This document shows, one piece after another, positions 18,561 through 27,729 of a stretch of DNA of 64,000 nt (position 1 is its first letter; every line of letters begins with the position of its first letter). Below the pieces are notes generated by a model that was given only the letters and a program-made list of their open reading frames with translations, was not told the origin of the DNA and did no database searches. The DNA comes from Psychrobacter lutiphocae DSM 21542 (GTDB lineage Bacteria > Pseudomonadota > Gammaproteobacteria > Pseudomonadales > Moraxellaceae): positions 1 through 64,000 of the forward strand of contig NZ_KB907639.1 in the NCBI RefSeq assembly GCF_000382145.1, given 5' to 3'. Both the position numbers and the translations under genes were made by a program.

Positions 18561-19310
18561 ATGATGCCAGAGAACAAAACGAATAATACAGATACTTTAA
18601 CCCACCGCATCTTAGTTGTCGATGATGATGCCCGTCTGCGCTCTTTGTTGCAACGTTTTTTGGAAGATGATGGCTTTGTGGTGCGCACTGCCCATGATGG
18701 CAGTCAAATGGATAAGCTTATGCAGCGTGAGCTATTTTCACTGGTTGTATTAGACTTAATGCTACCTGGTGAGGATGGCATTAGCATTTGTAAGCGGTTG
18801 CGTGAAGAAAATAGTGATATTCCTATTATCATGTTGACTGCCAAAGGCTCAGATAGCGATAGAATCGCAGGGCTTGAGGCTGGTGCTGATGATTATTTGC
18901 CCAAACCTTTTAATCCAAAGGAATTGTTAGCTCGTATCAAAGCAGTATTACGCCGTCATAGCCGTGAGTTACCTGGAGCACCCTCACAGCAAATTGAAGT
19001 GGTAGAGTTTGGTCCTTGGACATTAGACTTATCGACACGTACTCTAAAAAGGGATGGCAACTTGGTTACCCTAACCACAGGCGAGTTTTCGGTATTAAAA
19101 GCCTTGGTGCAACATCCACGTGAGCCATTAACACGAGATAAGCTGATGAATTTGGCTCGTGGTCGTGAGTGGGGGGCTATGGAACGCTCAATTGACGTGC
19201 AGGTGTCACGCTTACGTCGTTTAATTGAAGACAATCCATCACAAGCTCGTTATATTCAGACCGTTTGGGGTGTGGGTTATGTATTTGTACCAGATGAAGA
19301 AGATGCTTAA
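18561..19310 (+). CDS. ompR: OmpR-type response regulator
   Basis: A DNA-binding response regulator of the OmpR subfamily that controls porin and osmotic genes in enterics. The 249-aa protein has a receiver domain with acidic pocket VVDDDAR and phospho-acceptor Asp65 in VVLDLMLPGEDG, then a winged-helix domain with TTGEFSVLKALVQHPREPLTRD and RSIDVQVSRLRRLIEDNP. These match OmpR more than other members. Start ATG 18561 or the next ATG at 18564; AAAGGAA precedes both. The usual partner kinase gene envZ is not downstream: the next 410 bp hold no gene but a structured repeat region. Confidence 0.9.
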   Translation: MMPENKTNNTDTLTHRILVVDDDARLRSLLQRFLEDDGFVVRTAHDGSQMDKLMQRELFSLVVLDLMLPGEDGISICKRLREENSDIPIIMLTAKGSDSDRIAGLEAGADDYLPKPFNPKELLARIKAVLRRHSRELPGAPSQQIEVVEFGPWTLDLSTRTLKRDGNLVTLTTGEFSVLKALVQHPREPLTRDKLMNLARGREWGAMERSIDVQVSRLRRLIEDNPSQARYIQTVWGVGYVFVPDEEDA

Positions 19311-19345
19311 TGGTTGGATTTAACTTATTGTAGGTGACTTTCCAC

Positions 19346-19455
19346 CTAATACCTTTTCTGAAAAACAACCTATCTTTGTCAAACTCGCTAAACTTACTAC
19401 TTGTAGTGTTTGCACTCGTTTTCCTCGATATCTTAATTTTCAGATTTGGTATTAG
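19346..19455. repeat. 110-bp inverted-repeat element downstream of ompR
   Basis: CTAATACCTTTTCTGAAAA (19346-19364) and TTTTCAGATTTGGTATTAG (19437-19455) are inverted repeats matching at 16 of 19 positions. They are flanked by a 12-bp direct repeat ACTTTCCACCTA at 19337-19348 and 19462-19473. A further CCACCT / AGGTGG hairpin extends to about 19500. No coding capacity. It may be a small mobile element or a long structured 3' region of ompR mRNA. The rest of the gap to 19720 shows nothing. Confidence 0.6.
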
Positions 19456-19720
19456 TTTTTTACTTTCCACCTATAATCTATAATCTTGGATTTTAGGTGG
19501 AGATATCAGCACTAGCGCTCTAATCAGGCGCTCTTGTTTTTCGATGTACCTCCTGAGTGTATCAGTCGCTACACCGTTAGTTATTAGCAGTCAGCTATAA
19601 GCAAGCCATAAGCTTCAGTCCATAGCATAGGCTTGCAGTAAAACTGAACCAAATGTTTGGCGAGCTCATTTCTCATTAAACAGCTTGTGGTTACTCAGAT
19701 GTTAAACGGGTGACCGCTAT

Positions 19721-19987
19721 CTAGCGCAACTGGCTATCTTTGCTGCCTCGACGATTGTATAGCTCTTGACTGTTGGTCGTTGCCTCAAGTTGGCTTTGGC
19801 AACTAACACAGTGCTGTACACCAGGTAGCGCTTGTCGACGTGCTTCAGGAATAGGCTCGCCACACTCATCACAATACCTCAAGCTTTCGCCTGTTGGCAA
19901 TGCACGTCTGGCTCGCTCTAAGGCATCGTTGATTGTGGCTTCTATTTGTTCAAGTTCGGCTCCATCAGGCGCCCAGCCTCCGGCCAT
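19721..19987 (-). CDS. DksA/TraR-family C4 zinc-finger protein
   Basis: A small 88-aa protein with a zinc finger CDECGEPIPEARRQALPGVQHCVSC (residues given in two parts: CDECGEPIPE, then QHCVSC) typical of DksA/TraR proteins. The start MAGGWAPDGAELEQIEATI resembles short YbiI-type members. It lacks the long coiled coil of DksA, so it may act more like TraR on RNA polymerase, or have another role. A strong AAGGAGG site precedes the ATG. Confidence 0.85.
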   Translation of the reverse strand: MAGGWAPDGAELEQIEATINDALERARRALPTGESLRYCDECGEPIPEARRQALPGVQHCVSCQSQLEATTNSQELYNRRGSKDSQLR

Positions 19988-20123
19988 AAAAACCTCCTTG
20001 GACTAGGGCTGTCTAGCATTGATAATTGATAAATGTTACTGTCAGTTCCACAAATAAATTCTATACAGCCCGTTAATGAGCATATTAAACAATTAAAGCA
20101 GAAGGCCATGAGCTATCGTATAT

Positions 20124-20900
20124 TTATTTGGGTTGTAGCGCAATGACTTGACCACGCACACCAATGCTGGCATCACTCATTAAACACACATAGCCTGGCA
20201 TGATGTCCTCAGGTGTTTTGAGCGACATAGGATCTTCGCCAGGGTAGGCGTGTGCTCGCATATTAGTACGAGTTGCACCAGGATTGATGCAGTTAAAGCG
20301 AAGATTGGTAGTGTTTTGCGTCTCTTGAGTAAAGATATCACTCATACCTTCGACAGCTTGCTTTGATAAGGCATAAGCACCCCAAAAGGCTCGAGGATGG
20401 GTGCCAACACTACTACTGGTAAACACAAAAGAGCCATTGTCAACTGCTTTAAGCAAGGGCATTAGTACTTGAGTTAACATAAAGGTGGCAGTGGTGTTGA
20501 CCCGTATGACCTGCTCAAAGGTAATAATGTCATACATCTCAAGCGGGGTCAGCGCACCTAAAACGCTGGCATTATGTAATACACCATGTAGATCGCCAAT
20601 TTCAGTTTCAATTAATTTGGCCAGTTGTTGCATATCGCTATAACTTGCGGTTTCTAAATTCATGGGCATGATGGCAGGTTGTTTGCCACCTGCGCTTTCA
20701 ATCTCGTCATAGACGGCTTCGAGCTTGCTTTGAGTTTTGCCCAGCAGTAAGACGGTTGCACCATAGCTAGCATAAGTCAAAGCGGCCACACGGCCAATGC
20801 CATCACCAGCACCAGTGACCAGAATAGTTTTATTCTCTAGACATCCTGATGTGGGAGAAAAGTTACGAATGTCATCATGAGTGAGTATAGGTTGGGTCAT
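20124..20900 (-). CDS. yciK: short-chain dehydrogenase/reductase, YciK-like
   Basis: An NAD(P)-binding oxidoreductase of the classical SDR family, 258 aa. It has TGAGDGIGR as the nucleotide motif, LHNASVLG, and the catalytic set FTSSSVG ... YALSK (Ser, Tyr, Lys). A proline/glycine-rich C-terminal part with INPGATRTNMRAHAYPGEDP matches YciK proteins. It forms a leftward group with gph and ubiG, an order found in related gammaproteobacteria. The substrate is unknown. Confidence 0.88.
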   Translation of the reverse strand: MTQPILTHDDIRNFSPTSGCLENKTILVTGAGDGIGRVAALTYASYGATVLLLGKTQSKLEAVYDEIESAGGKQPAIMPMNLETASYSDMQQLAKLIETEIGDLHGVLHNASVLGALTPLEMYDIITFEQVIRVNTTATFMLTQVLMPLLKAVDNGSFVFTSSSVGTHPRAFWGAYALSKQAVEGMSDIFTQETQNTTNLRFNCINPGATRTNMRAHAYPGEDPMSLKTPEDIMPGYVCLMSDASIGVRGQVIALQPK

Positions 20901-20990
20901 AATTTAGGCTGCTTATTCAAGTAATTTAAAACAGTTTAACGTTAATAGGTTTGGTGTGAATAAAGTGTTATACAGTTAAAGACTATACGG

Positions 20991-21698
20991 TTAAAGATAG
21001 TCAAATCGCTTAGATTTTAGTAACTTAACCAACTGTTGTGGAGTATCGACAACATAGTCCGCACCCCAAGTGTCCAGATTTTGCTGATCTTCAGGCGGAA
21101 TATAACCGTAGCTGGCTAATATGGTTGTCATGCCAGCTGCCGCACCAGCTTGGACATCACGAATGTGGTCACCAACATAAATAACACTATTGGCAATACC
21201 ACGCGGTAATTCCAACTTCTCTAATGCCAGATACAGTGGCTCTGGATCAGGTTTGGTGGTACTGACATCATCTGGGCAGACCAATACGCTACAACGCTCA
21301 TTTAAGCTAAGCTTATCGAGTAGCTTGAAAGACAAGTGGCGCGGTTTATTAGTGACAATACCCCAAGGTATGTCATTTTCTTCGTAATGGCGTAATAATG
21401 GTTCTAGACCATCAAACAGGGTGCTATCGACACAAATATCTGCCTCATACTCAGCCAAAAACTGTTGGCGATATTGCTGAATCAAGTCTTCTGACAAGGG
21501 CTGATTATTGTATTTGAGCATGAGACCTACCATAGCTGATGCCCCAGCTGATACTTGTTCGCGGATGGCCTCATTTGGTGGAGTCTGCCAGTTGTTTTGT
21601 TCTGACATACGTCTAATAATACGAATAAAGTCAGCAGCGGTATCTATTAGCGTACCGTCTAAATCAAATAAGACGGCTTTGACATATTGGGTTGACAT
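20991..21698 (-). CDS. gph: HAD-family phosphoglycolate phosphatase-like hydrolase
   Basis: A HAD-superfamily phosphatase of 235 aa. Motif I is FDLDGTLIDTAADF, motif II lies in GIVTNKP, and motifs III/IV are KPDPEPL and YVGDHIRDVQAGAAAGM. Its place directly after ubiG fits Gph/MupP-type proteins. In Pseudomonas-like bacteria the ubiG neighbour is MupP (MurNAc-6-phosphate phosphatase of peptidoglycan recycling), so that activity is as likely as phosphoglycolate phosphatase. Confidence 0.85.
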   Translation of the reverse strand: MSTQYVKAVLFDLDGTLIDTAADFIRIIRRMSEQNNWQTPPNEAIREQVSAGASAMVGLMLKYNNQPLSEDLIQQYRQQFLAEYEADICVDSTLFDGLEPLLRHYEENDIPWGIVTNKPRHLSFKLLDKLSLNERCSVLVCPDDVSTTKPDPEPLYLALEKLELPRGIANSVIYVGDHIRDVQAGAAAGMTTILASYGYIPPEDQQNLDTWGADYVVDTPQQLVKLLKSKRFDYL

Positions 21699-21795
21699 AG
21701 TTTTCTACTTTTTTTAATGGTTATCTACTTTAATGTTGTGGTTTGGTTAATAGTTATAAGTTTTTATTATTCCACTTCATGTATTAATCTAGGAA

Positions 21796-22599
21796 TTAAA
21801 ATTGCTGCGTTGGTTTGACAACGGCCATCATATAGTTAACATCAACGTTTTGAGCAAGCCAGTAGCGCTTCGTGATAGGGTTGTAGTGTAAACCAATAAG
21901 ATCTAATCGGTTAAACCCTGCATTAATTGCCATTTTATCCAGCTCTGCTGGAGTGATAAATTTGGCATAATCATGAGTACCTTTGTCTAATAGGCGCAAA
22001 ATATATTCAGCACCAATAATAGCAAAAAGATAGGATTTAGGATTGCGGTTAATGGTTGACAAAATGCAAACCCCGCCTGGTTTAAGCAGCTCATAGCAGG
22101 CTTGTACAATTTGGGTTGGATCTGGTACATGCTCGAGCATTTCCATACAGGTGATCACATCGAAGCTTGCTGGTTGTTGAGCTGCAAGATCTTCAATTGG
22201 GATATGCTTGTAGCGTAGAGAGTCTGTCAGACCGCTTTGTTCAGCATGAACACTGGCAGCTTGTAGGTTCTCAATACCAAGATCAACGCCAGTGGCATCA
22301 GCGCCACGGCGAGCCATAGACTCGGTTAAGATACCACCACCACAACCGACATCCAATACGGTTTTTCCAGTTAAGCCACTACCAGTATGGCGGTTTACGT
22401 TTTTTTCAATCCAGTTGAGGCGTAGAGGGTTGATTTCGTGCAAGGTAGCAAATGGGCCTTGCTTATCCCACCACTGACTGGCCAACTGGGTAAACTTGCC
22501 CACTTCACTCATGTCAACGTTAACATGGTTGCCTAGCACAGAGTGCTCAGTGTGGTTGCTGTGAGACTGGCTGTTAGAAGGTTGAGTACTTTGTGTCAT
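21796..22599 (-). CDS. ubiG: ubiquinone biosynthesis O-methyltransferase
   Basis: UbiG performs both O-methylations of ubiquinone synthesis using S-adenosylmethionine. The 267-aa protein has ASQWWDKQGPFATLHEINPLRL, the SAM motif VLDVGCGGGILTESMARRGA, and VITCMEMLEHVPDP. A Ser/His-rich N-terminal extension of about 30 residues precedes the conserved part. First gene of the leftward ubiG-gph-yciK group and divergent from dsbA. The 453 bp between ubiG and dsbA contain no gene that I recognise. Confidence 0.94.
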   Translation of the reverse strand: MTQSTQPSNSQSHSNHTEHSVLGNHVNVDMSEVGKFTQLASQWWDKQGPFATLHEINPLRLNWIEKNVNRHTGSGLTGKTVLDVGCGGGILTESMARRGADATGVDLGIENLQAASVHAEQSGLTDSLRYKHIPIEDLAAQQPASFDVITCMEMLEHVPDPTQIVQACYELLKPGGVCILSTINRNPKSYLFAIIGAEYILRLLDKGTHDYAKFITPAELDKMAINAGFNRLDLIGLHYNPITKRYWLAQNVDVNYMMAVVKPTQQF

Positions 22600-23052
22600 A
22601 AGAAATCCTAGTTTAGCTATAAGATTGACAGTATTTTAAGGTTGATAGCATTTAGATATTGACTGTATTTAAATATTGACCGTATTTATTGTGACTTGTC
22701 TGAAATTGGTAACCTGCTGTTTTTTTTATCAGTAGCTAGCAGTAGCAATGGCTAACATTTTAGCAGGTTGTATCTTGTATTATGTCGGATATCTTACCAT
22801 GCCAGTGTTGTCTATGGTGCGTTGTTTGACTGAATTGTTTGTAGCAATCCAAATAACGCATATTTAACCATCTATTAAGGTTTTAGCAAGGCTAATGGTT
22901 CACAGAGCTAGGGTAAATGCGTTATCATAGATGTATTTAAATAGTGGCAATATGTTATAGATAATAAGCTAATATTATTACTAGCATTTAGTTAGCACGT
23001 TTTAAAACTCCAAGTGATGCAATTATATCCTAAATATTCTTAAGGAATTACG

Positions 23053-23694
23053 ATGACGTTTTATTCTCAACGAGGTTTTGCTCTAGCCTCATTAGTAGCA
23101 GCCGTTGGTTTGGCCTCCTTGCCTGCGACAGCAGCAGATTATGTGGCGGGCAAAGATTATAGGGTATTGGATAATCCAGAAACCATTAGTGGTGATAAGA
23201 TTATCGTACGTGAGTTCTTTTGGTATGGCTGTCCCCATTGTTATGCATTAAATCCTTATATGCAAAAGTGGGCACAAACCAAAGCAGATGACGTGATTTT
23301 CTTAGAATCGCCCGCAGCGCTTAACCCAACTTGGGAGGTGAATGCACGTGGTTTTTATGCAGCTCAGTTGATGGGCTATCAAGCACAAACTCATAATAAG
23401 TTATTTGATGCGGTGCACAAAGACAATAAGCGCTTATTTGATCAAAAGTCATTGTCCAAGTGGTATGCTGCACAAGGCTTAGATCAAAAGAAGTTTGATG
23501 AGCTATATAACTCATTTGCGGTTAGTACTAAGGTAGCACGTTCAAAATCTGGCGCTATGCGCTATCAATTGACAGGTGTGCCAGCAGTGGTTGTGCATGG
23601 TCGTTATGTTGTACAAGCTGAGCCAGAGCGAGTACCACAGATTGTTGATTACTTAGTAAAACAGGTTCGGATGGACTTAAAAGCAGGTAAGTAA
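23053..23694 (+). CDS. dsbA: periplasmic thiol:disulfide oxidoreductase DsbA
   Basis: DsbA introduces disulfide bonds into exported proteins. The 213-aa precursor has a signal peptide ending at about ATAA (residues 25-28), followed by DYVAGKDYRVL, the active site CPHC at residues 60-63 in FFWYGCPHCYAL, and the cis-Pro loop TGVPAVVVHGRYVV. TAAGGAA precedes the ATG. Divergent from ubiG. Confidence 0.95.
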   Translation: MTFYSQRGFALASLVAAVGLASLPATAADYVAGKDYRVLDNPETISGDKIIVREFFWYGCPHCYALNPYMQKWAQTKADDVIFLESPAALNPTWEVNARGFYAAQLMGYQAQTHNKLFDAVHKDNKRLFDQKSLSKWYAAQGLDQKKFDELYNSFAVSTKVARSKSGAMRYQLTGVPAVVVHGRYVVQAEPERVPQIVDYLVKQVRMDLKAGK

Positions 23695-23725
23695 TCAGTA
23701 CAAGTAAATAATAAGTAGTCGCTGA

Positions 23726-23896
23726 CTGGGGCAAGTCTTCAATTCATGCAATGACATTTAAATGGGCTAGAAATAGCTAAATCTTGTCATACGTCTCAAA
23801 TAACTGGTTAATATCATGATATTAACCAGTTATTTTCCTAATCTGATTGCGATTTATCTTATTTTTGTCACCATTTTTAACATGAAGACACGCCCT
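23726..23896. mobile_element. IS5-like miniature element with both ends
   Basis: The left end (GGGGCAAGTCTTCAATTC and the following ATGACATTTAAATGGGCTA) matches the ends at 25797 and 40471. The right end (ATGAAGACACGCCCTAG) is the inverse of the end at 32742, including about 50 inner bases. Both terminal repeats are variants of GGGCGTGTCTTCA. About 170 bp long, non-coding, so a deletion derivative. It contains a 38-bp perfect palindrome at 23798-23835 centred on ATATCATGATAT, which could also terminate dsbA transcription. Confidence 0.75.
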
Positions 23897-23979
23897 AGCT
23901 CATTTCAACTTTAGCTCATCTTATGCCTTAGCTTAGCTCTGTCTGTCTTAAAAGCTGGATGTATTATTTATCACCAGTC

Positions 23980-25250
23980 GCCGTAAAACCACCCACTTCA
24001 GGGGGTGGATATAAGGCGACACAAACTGTCGTAAAAAGCGGTTAAAGGGTAGTATATCAATATTAACCTTGGCATACTAAGTATATGAAAACACTCAAGC
24101 TGCGCATCAAAGACAAACACGCAAACCAGCTAAACAAAATAGCTGGCAGTGTTCACTATGCGTGGAACCATGTTAATGACGCGTGGAACTATGTTAATGA
24201 CGTAAGTTACAAGCATCTACGAAAGACAGGTAGATTCTTTTCAGCCTACGACCTAAACGAATATACCAAAGGAAGTGGTGAGTATTTAGGCTTGCACAGC
24301 CAATCTTTGCAAGCCATTAACGAGACTCATGCCAAATCTCGTAAGCAATTTAAAAAAGCCAAACTTAACTGGCGAACCAACCGACCCGATGCTAAACATA
24401 AATCTTTAGGCTGGATACCCTTTAAAAAATCAGCCATCAAGCATATTGCCACACACCAAACAGGCAAAAAGGCACTTAAATCAATCATACAGCTATCATT
24501 AGTTAAGGATCAAAACATTAGCCAAGGGTCAAAAGTTAGTTATTGACCTATGGGATAGCTATAATCTGGCATTGTATAACCTAAACACCCTAGAAATAGT
24601 ACAAGACAGTCGTAACCGTTGGTATGCCTGTATCACTGTTAAAGACTACCCTAAACAAACAAGAGGCAATGGGAGTGTCGGTATTGATTTAGGCTTAACA
24701 GAGTCAGCCACCACCTCAAATGGTGATAAACTGACAATCAAACAAACTCAAAAATGGGCGGATACACTTGCAATCGCTCAACGAGCAAACAATAAAAAGC
24801 GAGTCAAAGCGATTCACGCCAAAATAAAAAATTCAAGACTAGATGCAATACACAAATTCACCACCCAATTAGTCAAAGACAATGCCTTAATTGTGGTTGG
24901 TGATGTTAAATCACGCTCATTTACCAACAAAAAAACCAAACTAGCTAAATCAACATACGATGCAGGATGGTTTGAATTTAAGCGACAACTGGAATATAAA
25001 TGCAAGCATGCAGGTTGTCAGTTTGAGATAGTAAATGAGAGTTACACTACCCAGACTTGTTCGCACTGTCGCAAAATAAGCGATAGTAGTCCAAAAGGTA
25101 GAGCATCTCTTGGAATAAGAGGATGGATTTGTGCGGAGTGTGGCACATGGCATGATAGAGATATCAATGCTGCGGAAAATATCCTTGCGGTCGGGCTTGA
25201 CCGTCTAGATGTAGGAATCCCCTTTAGGGAGGGGAGGAAGTCAAATGGCC
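23980..25250 (+). mobile_element. IS605/IS1341-type tnpB-only element, decayed
   Basis: A left-end hairpin CCACCC ... GGGTGG (23989-24008) precedes a frameshifted tnpB, and a right-end hairpin region GAATCCCCTTTAGGGAGGGG with AGGAAGTCAA (25214-25244) follows it. This arrangement is typical of IS200/IS605-superfamily elements that carry only tnpB. No Y1 transposase gene is present, so transposition would need tnpA in trans. Exact ends are uncertain. Confidence 0.7.
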
Positions 25251-25264
25251 CCTTGACGATGAAA
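24085..25264 (+). pseudogene. tnpB: TnpB RNA-guided nuclease-type protein of an IS605 element, frameshifted
   Basis: Two frames make one TnpB. The first (24085-24546) gives the N-terminal domain starting KTLKLRIKDKHANQLNK. The second carries GIDLGLTES (first RuvC Asp), VVGDVKSRSF, a zinc finger CSHCRKISD ... CAEC, and HDRDINAAENIL (last RuvC Asp). The second frame reads back to IKTLAKGQKLVIDLWDSYNL, so a single frame change near 24500-24515 explains the break. The second RuvC acidic site reads GDV where many TnpB have E-(N/D)-L. Such proteins cut DNA guided by RNA from the element's right end; here it is likely inactive. Confidence 0.85.
25180..25250 (+). ncRNA. candidate omega (right-end) RNA region of the IS605-type tnpB
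   Basis: The tnpB 3' end and the hairpin after it (TAGGAATCCCCTTTAGGGAG, then AGGAAGTCAA) occupy the place where TnpB guide RNAs are made in related elements. The assignment rests on position and on the usual hairpin-plus-GTCAA ending; no RNA data are available. Confidence 0.4.
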
Positions 25265-25554
25265 TAGCGGCTACAAGCTTATCTTTTTGTAAAAAAGTAA
25301 AAAACATATTGTAAATAAGAACCGTTATCGTTATTATGTGTATTCATTACGGCACTTATTTTTTGTGCTTGATGGTTAGGTGTAATGTGTACTCGTTAGC
25401 GCTAAATATGTGTCGATAAGCCAATGAATACCACCTAGCTACTCACTCAAGCTATATGATAAAAATGTATATAAGAGAAAACTTACGCCTATAAAAAATG
25501 GCATTAGCTTATAGCGATAAACAGCAAAAGGCATAAGTTGACAAGGAGCATGAC

Positions 25555-25758
25555 ATGGTTATTTGTATCTGCAATGACGTTAAAGACCGCCAAATTAAAG
25601 CGGCCATCGCTTCAGGCGTGGATTCCATGGAAGGATTGCAAGCAGCGTTAGATGTTGCCACCTGCTGTGGCTGCTGTGAGCCTATGGTCAATGATTATCT
25701 AGAAGAACACCATTCAATTAATGCCTCTTTGGTTGATAAGCTGGCTTATGCCGTATAA
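25555..25758 (+). CDS. bfd: bacterioferritin-associated ferredoxin
   Basis: Bfd is a [2Fe-2S] protein that reduces the iron core of bacterioferritin so iron can be released. The 67-aa protein has the family cysteines: Cys4 and Cys6 in ICIC, and Cys38 and Cys41 in CCGCC. Length matches the family. AAGGAG lies 6 bases before the ATG. It would work with the two bacterioferritin subunits 2.5 kb downstream; mobile elements now lie between. The 290 bp upstream hold no gene; an imperfect Fur-like AT-rich motif around 25321-25338 is too weak to call. Confidence 0.93.
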   Translation: MVICICNDVKDRQIKAAIASGVDSMEGLQAALDVATCCGCCEPMVNDYLEEHHSINASLVDKLAYAV

Positions 25759-25796
25759 GTTGAATTTGCTTTGTTCTTAATTGTGATATGCCCGCT

Positions 25797-25850
25797 AGGG
25801 CGTGTCTTCAATTCGTGTAACAACATTTAAATGGGCTAAAAAATAACAAA
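25797..25850. mobile_element. IS5-like end fragment
   Basis: CTAG followed by GGCGTGTCTTCAATTCG and ACATTTAAATGGGCTAAAA repeats the left end seen at 23728 and 40471. No matching right end follows before the IS607 genes, so this is a solitary end, possibly cut by the IS607 insertion. Confidence 0.7.
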
Positions 25851-25984
25851 TAGCAACCAACAAATAATAATCCAAGCGTTATACTAATCACTAAGCCTAA
25901 ACAACATAACTAAGTTTAAACAAGTAAGTAAGGGTTGCAAACAGTAACGACAAACCTATCTAAATCTATTTACAATCACTCACT

Positions 25985-26595
25985 ATGAATTATTAAGCAT
26001 AAAACAAGCAGCTAACCAATTAGGCGTTTCTGTTTCAACCCTGCGAAGATGGGATGAGGCGGGAATGCTTGTCGCTCAAAGAACTCCAAAAGGTCATCGC
26101 AGATACGACTTATCTAAAATAAATCCAAACCTGATTCGTAACAAAGCGGAGCAACAACGCAAAACCATTGCTTATGCACGTGTTTCAAGTCATGAGCAAA
26201 AATTAGACTTACAACGTCAAATTGAAATGCTTGAGCTGTATTGCTCTGCTCAAGGCTGGTCATTCGAGGTTATAAGCGACTTAGGCAGTGGCATGAATTA
26301 CCATAAAAAAGGGCTAAAGCGCTTACTTGATGATATCTTAGATAACAAAATAGATAGGCTGGTGCTAACTCATAAAGACAGGTTACTGCGCTTTGGTGCG
26401 GAGCTTGTATTTGCTTTATGTGAAGCTCGTCAGGTTGAAGTCGTTATTATCAATCAAGGTGAGAACTTATCGTTTGAAGAAGAATTGGCGCAAGATGTAC
26501 TTGAGATTATAACCGTATTTTCGGCAAGGCTTTATGGCTCACGTAGCAAGAAGAACAAAAAACTCATTGAAGCAGTTAAGGCGAGTTTAGAATGA
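25985..26595 (+). pseudogene. tnpA: IS607 serine recombinase TnpA with disrupted start
   Basis: The frame encodes a MerR-like helix-turn-helix (LLSIKQAANQLGVSVSTLRRW), then GHRRYD, then the serine recombinase domain with YARVSSHEQ (catalytic Ser), LQRQIEML and THKDRLLRFG. The only long ATG-started frame begins at 26065, inside the HTH. The HTH frame reads back to GAATTATTAAGC with no start codon; an ATG at 25985 is one base out of frame, as if a G were lost from ATGGAA. I infer a small deletion at the start. Expression from an internal ATG would give a protein lacking most of the DNA-binding domain. Confidence 0.75.
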
Positions 26596-27729
26596 TACGA
26601 GGGCAGGTTATTGAGCTTAATCCAAACAACAAGCAAGCCACTTATTTCGCCAAGGCTTGCGGTATTGCTCGTCTTGCCTATAACTGGGCGTTAGCCCAGT
26701 GGCAAAAACAATATACTCAAGATAAAGCCTATCGTGATGCTTGTCGTATCATTGGTATTGACGTTGATGACAGCAAACTACTAAAACCTAGTCAAGGCAA
26801 GCTACGCAAGCAATTAAACGCCATTATTCATGCTTGAGGTGACAAAATGCGCCCCACAGCTTGCTATTATGCAGCTAGGTGATGTCTATAAACGTTTCTT
26901 TAAAGGTGAAGCCAGATACCCTCAGTATCGGAAAAAAGGCGTTAACGATAGATTCAGCCTTACTAACGACCAGTTTAGCGTTAAAGATAAATACATCCGT
27001 ATACCTAACTTAGGTTAGGTTCGTATGCGTGAAGCTCTGCGCTTTGACGGCAAGATACTCTCAGCAAAAGTCTTTAGCAAAGGTAGTAGGTGGTTTGTAT
27101 CCATTGCTGTTGAAATAGCAAAAATTACGACAGCTACCAAAAAGACAGGTAAACAGACAGGGATAGACTTAGGCATTACCAACTTAATTAGCTTGTCAGA
27201 CGGTATTACAGTCAAAGCACCTAAGCCACTTAAAACAAAAATCAAAAAACTTAAAAGGCTTAGTCGCCAATTAAGTCGTAAACAAAAAGGCAGTAATAAT
27301 CGTGCTAAAGCGAAAGCCAAGCTATCACGATTACACCTGCAAATCAGCAATATCCGCAAAGACGCACTACATAAACTTACTACTGGTTTAGTGAGTGAGT
27401 ATGATGTTATTGCGATTGAGAACCTAAACACAAAAGGCATGATGCAAAATCGCAAGCTAAGTCGTGCTATTGGCGATTTAGGTTTTTATGAGTTTAAGCG
27501 TCAGCTTGTTTATAAGGCTAATCAATACGGTAAAACCGTCAAAGAGTTAGATAGATGGTATCCATCCTCTAAAACATGCTCTAATTGCGGTCACTTGCTA
27601 GATAAGGCTGAGTTGCCTCTATCAGTTAGGCAGTGGCAGTGTCCATCTTGTCAGCAAGCTCATGACAGGGATATCAATGCCAGTATCAATATACTGCATC
27701 ATGCAGACAAAGTTTTAACCCATCACTAA
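26592..27729 (+). pseudogene. tnpB: IS607 TnpB nuclease-type protein, broken in two places
   Basis: It starts with an ATGA overlap on tnpA. Three segments are seen. The first ends at LRKQLNAIIHA; the next frame begins MLEVTKCAPQLAIMQLG, and some residues expected between them seem missing, so a small deletion near 26825 is likely. An in-frame TAG at 27016-27018 then splits IPNLG from VRMREALRF, where TnpB usually has Trp (TGG). The last segment, 234 aa, holds the complete RuvC set GIDLGITNL, IAIENLNTKGM and HDRDINASINIL plus zinc finger CSNCGHL ... CPSC. The intact protein would be an RNA-guided nuclease. Confidence 0.85.

Noticed and set aside
25321-25338. Fur-box-like sequence upstream of bfd
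   Set aside because: Match to the GATAATGATAATCATTATC consensus is partial and it lies more than 200 bp from the gene; not enough to call.
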